NCBI GenBank assembly: GCA_963724135.1
Contig: CAVRTA010000006.1
Span: 186,001 to 250,000 of the forward strand
Length of the DNA stretch: 64,000 nt
Direction of reading: 5' to 3'
DNA from: DATLGB01 sp963724135
GTDB taxonomy: Bacteria; Actinomycetota; Thermoleophilia; Solirubrobacterales; Solirubrobacteraceae
In this document: in pieces, positions 1-12,005 of the stretch
Layout: every line of letters begins with the position of its first letter
How positions within the stretch are numbered: the first letter of the stretch is position 1
The notes under the pieces: model-generated
What the model saw: only the letters and a program-made list of their open reading frames with translations
What the model was told of the DNA's origin: nothing
The model's database searches: none
Translations under genes and position numbers: made by a program

Positions 1-532
1 TGTCGAGCGATGACAGCGCCCGGTGGGCGGCGGAGGCGTACGCGTTGCGGCGCCCGAGCCACAGGCCGGCGAGGACTGGCCGGCTCGACAGCGCGGCCAC
101 GATCGCCTCGATCCCCGGCGCGGCGGCGAGCCGCAGCGGCCACGACACCTCGCGGCCGAGGCCGCCGCTGGACACCAGAGCGAGCCGCTCCACGCGCTCG
201 GGGAACTGGTAGAAGAACTGCATCGCCACGCCGCCGCCGAGCGAGTGGCCGACGATCGTCGCGCGATCGATGCCCAGCCCGGAGAGCAGGTCGCGGATAC
301 CGGCCGCATGGGCCCCGAGCGAGTAGTCGCCCATCGGCCCGGCCGAGCCCCCGTGGCCGATCAGGTCCGGCGCGATCAGCGTGTAGCGGTCGGCGAGCCG
401 CTCCACGACGCCGCGCCAGTGGCGCGACGTGTTGAGCATCCCGTGGACCAGCACGACCGCCGGGCCGGAGCCCGCCACGCGGTAGCCGACGCGGTGCCCG
501 TGCAGGACCGTCTCGCGCAGCTCGAAGGTCAT
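1..532 (-). CDS. Alpha/beta hydrolase, 3' part cut off by window edge
   Basis: About 177 codons are visible, reading leftward and running off the window. The start codon is ATG at 530-532. Near the N terminus the protein reads LVHGML, the usual oxyanion-loop His-Gly of this fold, and further on GHSLGGG, the nucleophile elbow with the catalytic Ser. A DLIGHG motif lies between them, as in class I alpha/beta hydrolases acting on small esters, epoxides or ring-cleavage products. The acid and His of the triad would lie in the missing part. It is divergent from the kinase gene, with 77 bases between the starts. The substrate cannot be told from sequence. The fold call is firm; the missing C terminus stops a closer family assignment. 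Confidence 0.85.
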   Translation of the reverse strand, partial: MTFELRETVLHGHRVGYRVAGSGPAVVLVHGMLNTSRHWRGVVERLADRYTLIAPDLIGHGGSAGPMGDYSLGAHAAGIRDLLSGLGIDRATIVGHSLGGGVAMQFFYQFPERVERLALVSSGGLGREVSWPLRLAAAPGIEAIVAALSSRPVLAGLWLGRRNAYASAAHRALSSLD

Positions 533-609
533 TCCATCGGCTCCGGCATCGCGCGCAGGCTAGCCGCGGGATGCGCCAGGTGGCCCCTTGGTGCACATAT
601 CCTCGAAGC

Positions 610-1977
610 GTGACCGACCTGCCTCCCGGCACGCAGTTCGCCGGCTGCCGGATCGTCGGCATCGCCGGCCGGGGCGGCATGGGCGTCGTGTACTCCGCGG
701 TCGAGGAGAGGCTCGACAGGCCGGTCGCGCTGAAGCTGATCGCCGGCCGCCATGCCGCCGACACGGAGTTCCGTGAGCGCTTCGAGCGCGAGTCGCGCCT
801 GGCCGCCTCGATCGACCATCCGAACATCGTCCCGATCTACGGTGCCGGCGAGGAGGACGGCCGCCCGTACCTCGTGATGCGGCTGGTGCGTGGGACGGAC
901 CTCCAGGCGCTGCTCTCCGAGCGCGGCCGGCTCGACCCCGATCACGCGGCGCGGATCGTGGCCCAGGTCGCCGCGGCACTGGACGCCGCGCACGCGGCCG
1001 GCCTCGTGCACCGCGACGTCAAGCCCGCCAACGTCCTGCTCGACGCCGGGCACGTCTACCTGACCGACTTCGGGCTCACCCGGCTCGCCGACGGCGAGAC
1101 CGAGATCACGACAACCGGTCACTGGATGGGGACGGTCGACTTCGCCAGCCCCGAGCAGCTGCAGGCCGGCCGCACCGACGCGCGCTCGGACGTCTACGCG
1201 CTCGGCTGCGTGCTGTTCACGATGCTCGCGGGCCGGCCACCGTTCGCGCGCGACACGGTCCCCGCCGCCGTCCACGCCCACCTCTATGCCCCCGTACCGA
1301 AGCTCGGGACGCCGCTGGATCGCGTCCTGCAGCGCGCGCTGGCCAAGGACCCGGCCGACCGGTACCCGAGCGCGGGCGACCTCGGGCGCGCCACGCTTGC
1401 GGCCGCGCGCGGCGAGCACGTCACCGAGGAGGAGCGCACGGTCGCGACCGGTCCCGCCGCGCCCGACCCGCGCGCCGAGACGGTGATCCTCGGTGCCACG
1501 CCGCGCAGGCGGCGCCGCAGGCTCGGCGGGCTGATCGCGGTCTCGGTCGCCGGCCTCGGTGCCGTCGCGGCGCTCGCGATCGCCGGCGCCGGCACCGACC
1601 CTCCGCCTGCCGTCGAGCCCGTGACGGATGCGGAGGTGCGCGACGCCGTCGACGGCTTCGCGCGCGCGTATGAGACCGAGGACGCCGGCGCGCTCAGGGC
1701 GCTGCTGGCGCCGGACGTCACCCGCGCCCTCCCGGACGGCGTCCAGAAGGGCCGTCAGGCGGTCGTCGCCGAGTACGTCCGGCAGTTCCGCGCCATGCGC
1801 ATCGACGCCTACGACGTCTCCGGCCTCCAGGTGCAGGCGGGCGACGCCGGCCGCGCGTCCGGGACCTACCTGGTACGGCGAGAGGATGACGATCCGTTCG
1901 GCGGCACCTTCGTGCTCGGTGTCGTCAAGGAACGGGGCCGGGTGCGGGTCAGGCTGATCGCGGCGACTCCCGCCTAG
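610..1977 (+). CDS. Membrane Ser/Thr protein kinase with C-terminal NTF2-like domain
   Basis: 455 residues from a GTG at 610; an earlier in-frame ATG at 571 would add 13 residues unlike any kinase N terminus. Hanks-type kinase domain at about residues 8-265: Gly loop GRGGMG (20-25), Lys42 in VALK, HRDVKPAN with catalytic Asp136, DFG at 153-155, and SPEQ in place of APE. An Arg-rich stretch (299-304) precedes one membrane segment (about 305-327). The outer part (about 338-455) looks like an NTF2/SnoaL-type cup (ALLAPDVTRALPDG). Actinobacterial PknB-type kinases usually carry PASTA repeats outside; here the PASTA domain is on the convergent neighbouring lipoprotein, which overlaps this gene by four bases. 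CATATC eight bases before GTG and no Shine-Dalgarno suggest a leaderless transcript. A signalling role is inferred. Confidence 0.93.
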   Translation: MTDLPPGTQFAGCRIVGIAGRGGMGVVYSAVEERLDRPVALKLIAGRHAADTEFRERFERESRLAASIDHPNIVPIYGAGEEDGRPYLVMRLVRGTDLQALLSERGRLDPDHAARIVAQVAAALDAAHAAGLVHRDVKPANVLLDAGHVYLTDFGLTRLADGETEITTTGHWMGTVDFASPEQLQAGRTDARSDVYALGCVLFTMLAGRPPFARDTVPAAVHAHLYAPVPKLGTPLDRVLQRALAKDPADRYPSAGDLGRATLAAARGEHVTEEERTVATGPAAPDPRAETVILGATPRRRRRRLGGLIAVSVAGLGAVAALAIAGAGTDPPPAVEPVTDAEVRDAVDGFARAYETEDAGALRALLAPDVTRALPDGVQKGRQAVVAEYVRQFRAMRIDAYDVSGLQVQAGDAGRASGTYLVRREDDDPFGGTFVLGVVKERGRVRVRLIAATPA

Positions 1978-2519
1978 CAGGACTTCTCCACCACCATGAT
2001 GACGGTGGTGCCGACCCGGACCTTCGTGCCCGTCGGGGGGTCGGTCCCGCAGACGCCGTACGAGCCCGGCAGGAACTCGTCGAGGAAGCCCGTGCGCCTG
2101 AGGTCCGCGCGCAGACCGAGCGCCTCGAGCTCTGAGACCGCGTCCTCCGGCGACCAGCCCTCCACGTCCGGGATCCGGACCGGCACGAGCCGCGTCACGC
2201 GCAGGGCGGCCATCGCCGCCGGGCGCCGCGGCGCGGCGGCCGCGACGTCGATCACGTTGGCCCCGCCGGCCAGTTCCACCTCGGCGCTGAAGCGACCGTC
2301 GACCACGTCCGCTTCGCGCCCCTGCACCAGCACGCGCGCGCCCGCAGGGGTGACCGTCCCGCGCACGGTGACCGTCCGCGCCTGCACCGAGGAGGAGTCC
2401 GCCGGCGCACTCAGAACGAGCTGCACAGGCGGCAACGCCGGCGTCCGGGTGCGATCGCCGCATCCGGCGAATCCGGCGGCGAGCACCAGGCCGAGCGTCG
2501 CGCGGAGCACGCGGTCCAC
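1974..2519 (-). CDS. Lipoprotein with Ig-like and single PASTA domain
   Basis: 181 residues from a GTG at 2519. The N terminus is a hydrophobic signal ending in GFAGC, a reasonable lipobox, so the protein is probably lipid-anchored outside the membrane. Residues about 35-100 look like a bacterial Ig-like/glucodextranase-type fold (SAPADSSSVQARTVTVRG). The C-terminal 65 residues are one PASTA domain: VPVRIPDVEGWSPEDAVSEL at its start and GTTVIMVVEKSC at its end. PASTA domains bind muropeptides or beta-lactams on PknB kinases and penicillin-binding proteins. The gene is convergent with the adjacent Ser/Thr kinase and shares four bases with it. It could serve as a detached ligand-binding partner for that kinase; this is inference from position only. 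Confidence 0.8.
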   Translation of the reverse strand: MDRVLRATLGLVLAAGFAGCGDRTRTPALPPVQLVLSAPADSSSVQARTVTVRGTVTPAGARVLVQGREADVVDGRFSAEVELAGGANVIDVAAAAPRRPAAMAALRVTRLVPVRIPDVEGWSPEDAVSELEALGLRADLRRTGFLDEFLPGSYGVCGTDPPTGTKVRVGTTVIMVVEKSC

Positions 2520-2597
2520 GCTAATGGCGGATTTGTGAGCACGTCCGGAACCCACCTCAAGGCTCAAGGAAACGGCCCGAACGCACGATGCGGTCAT

Positions 2598-3677
2598 ATG
2601 CACGTGCTTGGACGCATGGGCCGCCTCCTCATGCTGCTCGCGGCGATTGCCGCCGCAGTCGCGGCTCTCCCCGCGTCCACTGGGGCCCAGAACGCTCAGT
2701 CGCAGTGCTCCGACGGGATCGACAACGACTCCGACAACGCCGCAGACCTCGGCGATTCCGGCTGTGCCGACGCCGATGACGACGACGAGAGCGATTCGTC
2801 CTTTTCCGGGATCAGGGTGACCACGCGGGCGCTGCCTGTCGTCACGCTCTCGGGCACGGTCGACAGCCAGGGCGCGCTCGACGTCTCCAACGTGTTCGTC
2901 CGCGGCGACCGCGGCACCGTGATCGACATCGCGTGCTCGGGGAGGCGTTGCCCCTTTAAACGCATCCAGCGCACGATGATCACGACCTCGCTGCGCATCG
3001 AGAAGGCCGAGCGCAAGCTGCGGCCGCCGATGGTGGTCCGGATGCGCCTCCAGCGCTCCGACCAGCTCGGCAAGTACGTCAGGTACACGCTCAGGCGCGG
3101 CCAGCCGCCACAGCGCGTCGACTCGTGCATCGACGAGACCACCCAGAAGGTGCGGGGGTGTTTCTCGGACTCCGGGTCCTCGGGCCCCGTGAGCGTCCAG
3201 CCGCAGTGCTCCGACCGGACCGACAACGACGGGGACGGCAAGGTCGACGGCGCCGACCGCGGGTGTGGTGGCGGCGACGACGATGACGAGACCGACACGC
3301 TCTATCCGGAGGTCGTCGTGGTCACACGCGCCCTGCCGGTAGTCACGCTCCAGGGCACGGTCGACCGGCGCGGCGCGCTCGACGTCTCCAAGCTTCTCTT
3401 CCGCGGGAACCGCGGCACGCTCATCAACATCTCCTGCACCGGGGCCCGCTGCCCGTTCGCCACCGACCTGAATCGCCGGATGATCACGACGTCGCTGCGT
3501 CTGAGGAAGTACGAGCGCAGGCTGCGGCCGCCGGTGGTGCTCAAGATGCGACTCCAGCGCTCGGGCGAGCTCGGCAAGTACGTCAAGTACACGCTGCGCC
3601 GCAACAGGCCGCCGAAGCGCGTCGACTCCTGCCTCGACGAGACGACCAGGAAGGTCCGGGGGTGCTTCACCGGATGA
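2598..3677 (+). CDS. Secreted protein with two tandem acidic repeat units
   Basis: I chose ATG at 2598, which gives about 359 residues with a short basic N terminus followed by a Leu/Ala-rich signal peptide ending near ASTGAQ; GTG at 2535 is also open. The mature protein is an internal duplication. Each half starts with QCSDxxDND and an Asp/Glu-rich run resembling type 3 thrombospondin calcium loops. Then comes a conserved block, RALPVVTL.GTVD..GALDVS, with a Cys pair and a basic segment (RLRPP..L.MRLQRS), and a close at VDSC.DETT.KVRGCF. The paired Cys suggest disulphides. Function unknown; probably exported and calcium-binding. Its TGA overlaps the next gene's ATG, so the two are co-translated. 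Confidence 0.75.
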   Translation: MHVLGRMGRLLMLLAAIAAAVAALPASTGAQNAQSQCSDGIDNDSDNAADLGDSGCADADDDDESDSSFSGIRVTTRALPVVTLSGTVDSQGALDVSNVFVRGDRGTVIDIACSGRRCPFKRIQRTMITTSLRIEKAERKLRPPMVVRMRLQRSDQLGKYVRYTLRRGQPPQRVDSCIDETTQKVRGCFSDSGSSGPVSVQPQCSDRTDNDGDGKVDGADRGCGGGDDDDETDTLYPEVVVVTRALPVVTLQGTVDRRGALDVSKLLFRGNRGTLINISCTGARCPFATDLNRRMITTSLRLRKYERRLRPPVVLKMRLQRSGELGKYVKYTLRRNRPPKRVDSCLDETTRKVRGCFTG

Positions 3678-4105
3678 GGCGCACCGCCGACGGACTGATG
3701 CCGGTGCTGGTCATCGGCGCGGTGCTGATGCTGATCGTGCTCGGCGTCGGCGCGTTCAAGCAGCCCGGCTACCGCGGCAACACGGCCAACGCGTCATCCG
3801 AGCCGCCTGACGCCGTCAAGCCGATCCCGACCGCCGCGGAAACGCCCGAGGCGAAGCCCGAGAAGCCGAGGAAGCCCAAGAGGCCGAAGAAGAAGCACCG
3901 GAAGAAGCACAAGAAGCGCGCGCCCGCTCCGAGCCAGACCAGCGCCCCGGCGCCCACGAGCCCTGCCCCCGCGCCGACAAGCGCACCCGCGCGCCCCGCG
4001 CCGGTGCAGACCCAGGCTCCGGCCCCACCGCCGCCCAAGCCGGCACCCACCAGCGCTCCGCCTCAGCAGAGCCCGCAGACCACCACCATCGACGACTCCG
4101 GCTGA
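3674..4105 (+). CDS. Single-pass membrane protein with Lys-rich and Pro/Ala-rich tail
   Basis: 143 residues from ATG 3674, which overlaps the preceding stop as ATGA. One membrane segment near residues 9-28 (LMPVLVIGAVLMLIVLGVGA) is followed by a highly basic stretch (KRPKKKHRKKHKKR) and then by a Pro/Ala/Thr tail (APAPTSPAPAPTS). Such tails typically span or bind the cell wall, and the basic patch could bind teichoic or nucleic polyanions. No enzymatic motif is present. Coupling to the duplicated acidic secreted protein upstream is striking: an acidic exported partner beside a basic anchored partner, which could interact electrostatically (inference). Low complexity makes homology assignment unreliable. 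Confidence 0.65.
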   Translation: MRRTADGLMPVLVIGAVLMLIVLGVGAFKQPGYRGNTANASSEPPDAVKPIPTAAETPEAKPEKPRKPKRPKKKHRKKHKKRAPAPSQTSAPAPTSPAPAPTSAPARPAPVQTQAPAPPPPKPAPTSAPPQQSPQTTTIDDSG

Positions 4106-4118
4106 GCGTCCCAGACAC

Positions 4119-4149
4119 CTTCACAAAAGGGTCCGTCCCTTTTGTGAAG
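4119..4149. repeat. REP-like palindrome or bidirectional hairpin
   Basis: A perfect 13-base inverted repeat (arms 4119-4131 and 4137-4149) with a five-base loop lies between two convergent genes. The core reads GGGtccGTCCC. It could act as a bidirectional terminator. However, a related core with completely different arms occurs inside coding sequence at 12,694-12,724 and 26,981-27,009, which fits a dispersed REP-type repeat better than a plain terminator. Confidence 0.7.
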
Positions 4150-4157
4150 TTGCGGAG

Positions 4158-5192
4158 CTACCAGTGGACGCCGCGGGTGGCCTGCGCGAACACGCGCCCG
4201 GCCACGCCCGGCTCTTCCTGCGGCCGCTTGTCGAGCGTCTTGTCGCCCTTGGCCGCCTTCGAGTCGGGGAACAGGTGATAGGCCTGGTTGCGCACCTGGT
4301 CCATGATCATCGGGCTGATCGCGTCGGCGAACGAGGCGATGCTCCCGACCGGCGGTGACAGCCGGCGCGGCTTGAAGGTGATGGCGTCGCAGACGATCGC
4401 GCCCGCCTGCTCGGGGCTCAACGTCGGGAAGCGCTTGTAGATCGAGGTGGGCGCGATCATCGGCGTGCGCACGAGCCCCATGTAGATGGTCGTGAAGCGC
4501 ACGCCGTCGTCGTGCACCTCGCCCTGCACCGCGTCGCACAGCGTGTCGAGCGCGGCCTTGGACGCGATGTAGGCACCGAAGCGCGGCGGCCGGGTCTGCA
4601 CGCCGATCGAGCTCATGTTGATGATGTGGCCCGACTGGCGCTCGCGCATCCCGGGCATCGCGCGCAGGATCAGCCGCAGCGGCGCGAAGTAGTTGAGCTG
4701 CATCGTGCGCTCGAAGTCGTGGAAGCGGTCGTAGGAGAGCGACAGCGAGCGCCGGATCGACCGGCCCGCGTTGTTGACCAGCACGTCGACCTGCCCGTGC
4801 TGCGCGAGCACCTTCTCCATCATCGCGTCGATCGCGTCGTAATCGGTCAGGTCCGCGGGATAGACGTGCGCCGTCCCACCCTCGGCCTCGATGTCCTGCT
4901 GGAGCGCCTCGAGCTTCTCCTGCCCGCGCGCGACGAGCAGCACGTTGCCGCCCGCGGCGGCGACCTGACGTGCCGCCTGCTCACCGATCCCCGACGACGC
5001 ACCGGTGACGAGGATGTATTTGCCCTGGACCGCCTTCTCGAGCGTCCGCGACCCGTTGACGAGCCGGTCGACGGCGTTGAGCGGGTACAGCGGTCGGTAG
5101 CGCTGCGCCGAGCCGATCGGGCGTGTCGCGGTCTCGAGCGGCCGCGTGACGGTGCGCCACAGCCCGTCGAGCGGTCCCGGAAGCGAAGGCAT
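4158..5192 (-). CDS. SDR family NAD(P)-dependent oxidoreductase
   Basis: 344 residues. Rossmann fold with cofactor motif TGASSGIG at residues 63-70, NNAG at 140-143, catalytic Ser near 194-195 (NMSSIG), and Tyr208-x-x-x-Lys212. This is a complete classical SDR catalytic set. An N-terminal extension of about 55 residues precedes the fold, and a C-terminal tail contains a helix-like segment (IASFADAISPMIMDQV). That arrangement resembles the SDR halves of mycobacterial acyl-reducing enzymes such as the acyl-CoA reductase/SDR group, so a lipid substrate is possible but not shown. It ends beside the palindrome at 4119-4149, and its start is divergent from the damaged ORF at 5231. No partner gene indicates a pathway. 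Confidence 0.92.
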   Translation of the reverse strand: MPSLPGPLDGLWRTVTRPLETATRPIGSAQRYRPLYPLNAVDRLVNGSRTLEKAVQGKYILVTGASSGIGEQAARQVAAAGGNVLLVARGQEKLEALQQDIEAEGGTAHVYPADLTDYDAIDAMMEKVLAQHGQVDVLVNNAGRSIRRSLSLSYDRFHDFERTMQLNYFAPLRLILRAMPGMRERQSGHIINMSSIGVQTRPPRFGAYIASKAALDTLCDAVQGEVHDDGVRFTTIYMGLVRTPMIAPTSIYKRFPTLSPEQAGAIVCDAITFKPRRLSPPVGSIASFADAISPMIMDQVRNQAYHLFPDSKAAKGDKTLDKRPQEEPGVAGRVFAQATRGVHW

Positions 5193-5230
5193 ACCCGAAA
5201 GCTACCGCGTCGCTGGTAGCGTCGCGTCCG

Positions 5231-5668
5231 ATGCGCACCAGGGCGGCGCGCTCGTCGCCTCGCCGTGGAGCGCGCCGACCACACCGGAGCTCGTGCGCGA
5301 GGTGTGGTACGGCCTCTACGACCCGTTCATCCCTGCGAACGGCCATCGCCCGCGGCGCGTACGCATCAAGGCGCAGGCCGAGCCCTACTACGCGGGCGCA
5401 ACCGTCACGCTGCGGGTCCGGCGCGCCCGCTGCAACCGCAGGCCGCGCAGGGTGACGGTCGCGCGCGCGAAGGGTGAGCGAGAAGGGCAAGTTGCACTTC
5501 CGCTTCCGGGTGCCCCGCCTGCGCCGCGGCCAGTCCGAGACGATCTACGCCCTGGACACGACCATCGCCGGGTCGCTGCTCGCCGTCTCGCCGCGCCGGC
5601 GCGAGCCGAACCTCACCGTGACCCCGCGCGGGGTCCACGGCACGCTGACGCCCTGCGAGATCGGTTAG
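5231..5668 (+). pseudogene. Small probable secreted protein split by frameshift(s)
   Basis: No single frame covers this gene. A plausible start is ATG 5231, eight bases after TAGCGT. A credible middle part (PWSAPTTPELVREVWYGLYD) is in a second frame. The end, from about 5474 (GKLHFRFRVPRLRRGQSETI to CEIG, stop 5668), is back in the frame of the ATG. So one base is gained near 5465-5475 in a GCGCGCGCG/GGG tract, and another change near 5240-5250 would be needed to join the start. The joined product would be about 145 residues with a basic, beta-rich C-terminal part like other exported proteins in this window. I do not recognise a family. Sequencing error and true inactivation cannot be separated here. 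Confidence 0.5.
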
Positions 5669-5678
5669 CGCCGCGTCC

Positions 5679-8854
<3,176 letters not shown>

Positions 8855-8858
<4 letters not shown>

Positions 8859-9958
8859 GTCAGGTCAAGGCCTGCTGCCCCCGCGTCGTTACGCGCATGG
8901 AGGTATTCGGCGCGGTCCGCGAAGACCGCCCGCATGTCGTTGGAGAGCCGGTCGAGGAACTGGTCGCGGTACGCGGCGTCGGTGAGCACCGCGATCGCGT
9001 AGTAGAGGCCCGACAGGCCGGCGACTGCGCCGGCGACACGCAGCAGCTCCCCGGTGATGAGCGCGTCCTCACCGAAGATGTGCACCCCGACGATCTTGTC
9101 GAGCTCGTCGACCTCCGAGCCGATCCAGGCCTCGTAGACCGTTTCGCTGATCGCGAGCGCGCCGAAGACGACGAACGCGCCTCCGATCGCGACCGTCACC
9201 ACCATCACCTGCAGCGCGTGGGAGACGAGCATGATCAGCGCGACGTTCACCCGCTGGCGGCGCGACAGCGGATGTCCCGCGGCGAAGTCGTTCTCCATGC
9301 GCCGCACCTCGGCGGGGAGCTGTGCGACGAGGAACAGCAGGCCAATCCCCACGACCATGCCGCCCAGCGCGGCGAAGAACTGGTTGGGGATCTCCGTGAA
9401 CACCTGCCACATCTCCGTGGTCGTGAACAGCACGACGGCGAACAGCATCAGCAGCGGGACCGCGCGGGCGAGCGTCGCCAGGCTGCCGGCGAGCTCGGAC
9501 CCCAGGCGCGCCAGGGCGCCGCGCAGGATCGCGAACAGCGCGTAGCCGACGACCATCCAGATCAGCCACAGCAGCAGCACGTTGCCGGCCATCGTCACGA
9601 GGCCGCTCTGCACCTGGCCGCCGAAGATCATCGGCAGCACGCCCGGGACGATCACGAACAGCGCCAGCTCGGTCTTGCCGACGCGCTCGGGGCGCGCCGT
9701 CAGCGGATGGCCGCGCAGGCGGTTCGAGAGCAGCCACGCGCCGACGAGGATCGCAAGTCCGCCGAGCGCCGCGGCGAGGTTGGCCCAGACCGACCAGTCG
9801 AGGTCGATCGCGCCGAGCATCTCGCCGATGAAGACGAGCGTCAGGAGCGGAGTCGCGCGCGTGAAGACATCGCTCGCCGCGCTGTAGTCCTCGATGAACA
9901 GCGGGAGCCCCGCGCGCCGGAACCGGCGCTCGTAGGCCTCGAACCCAGTCGCATCCAT
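8855..9958 (-). CDS. Multi-pass membrane protein of unknown function
   Basis: 367 residues from ATG 9958. The N-terminal 35 residues are soluble (FEAYERRFRRAGLPLFIEDY), followed by about eight hydrophobic segments (for example LTLVFIGEMLGAIDLDW, LALFVIVPGVLPMIFGG, LFAVVLFTTTEMWQVFTEI, VNVALIMLVSHALQVMVVTV). The C terminus (LTDAAYRDQFLDRLSNDMR) is cytoplasm-like. I do not recognise a named family and see no transporter signature. A TATAC box lies about nine bases before the ATG. It is the first gene of an operon with the beta-helix exoprotein and is divergent from the RDD protein, with only 25 bases between starts. A role in export, anchoring or stress sensing for the exoprotein would be a guess. 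Confidence 0.8.
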
Positions 9959-9968
9959 CTGCGCGACC

Positions 9969-9974
9969 GTATAG
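9969..9974 (-). promoter_or_regulatory. Putative -10 box for leaderless transcript
   Basis: Read leftward the sequence is GGTTTCTATAC, with the box ending nine to ten bases before ATG 9958 and no Shine-Dalgarno between. The same 11-mer occurs in the same position relative to the S8 protease start at 30,112, which supports a functional promoter element. Confidence 0.5.
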
Positions 9975-9983
9975 AAACCACGC

Positions 9984-10561
9984 ATGAACGAACAGGCCAC
10001 GAAGGTCGTCGGGCGTCGTGTCGCCGCTTTCATCATCGACGCGCTCCTCCTGACAGCGATCAACTTCGCGCTCTTCTTCGCGATGAAGCAGGAGACGCTC
10101 GAGGGCATCAGCAGCGGCGAGCTCCAAGCGGGCGACTCGACGTACATCAACCTGACTATCAACAGCACGGAGTACGGCATCTACGGGAGCCGGGCGAGCC
10201 TGTACTTCCTCATCACGCTGGTGATCGGCCTCGGCTACCTCGTGGTCTGGCAGGGCCTCAAGGGCGTGACTGTGGGCAAGCTGATGACCGGCATCAAGGT
10301 CGTCAAGGACTCCGACCCGACGCAACCGCCGGGCATCGGCCGTGCCATCGCCCGCTGGTTTCTCTTCATCGCCGACGCCTTCCCCTACCTCATCCCCTAC
10401 CTGACCGGCTTCCTGGTCGCGCTGAACTCCAAGCAGAACAAGCGCATCGGGGACATGGTCGCGGGGACGCTCGTGGTCAAGAAGGACGCCGACCTCAGCG
10501 CGGCGCCCGCCGACACCGCGCCGCCGCCCGGGATCCCCTTCCAGGAACCGCAGCCGCCGGC

Positions 10562-10565
<4 letters not shown>
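9984..10565 (+). CDS. RDD family membrane protein
   Basis: 193 residues. The first helix carries the RDD signature Arg and Asp (GRRVAAFIIDALLLTAI), a second segment reads LYFLITLVIGLGYLVVWQG, and the loop motif GVTVGKLMTGIKVV is typical of RDD proteins. A third hydrophobic region (FLFIADAFPYLIPYLTGFLV) and the motif NKRIGDMVAGTLVV close the domain. The C terminus is a Pro/Ala tail. RDD proteins are small membrane proteins; some act as Na+/H+ antiporters in halophiles, but most have no known role. The gene overlaps glpK by four bases, tail to tail. Confidence 0.9.
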
Positions 10566-11983
<1,418 letters not shown>

Positions 11984-12005
11984 GGCGTGGCACCCTACGC
12001 ATCAG

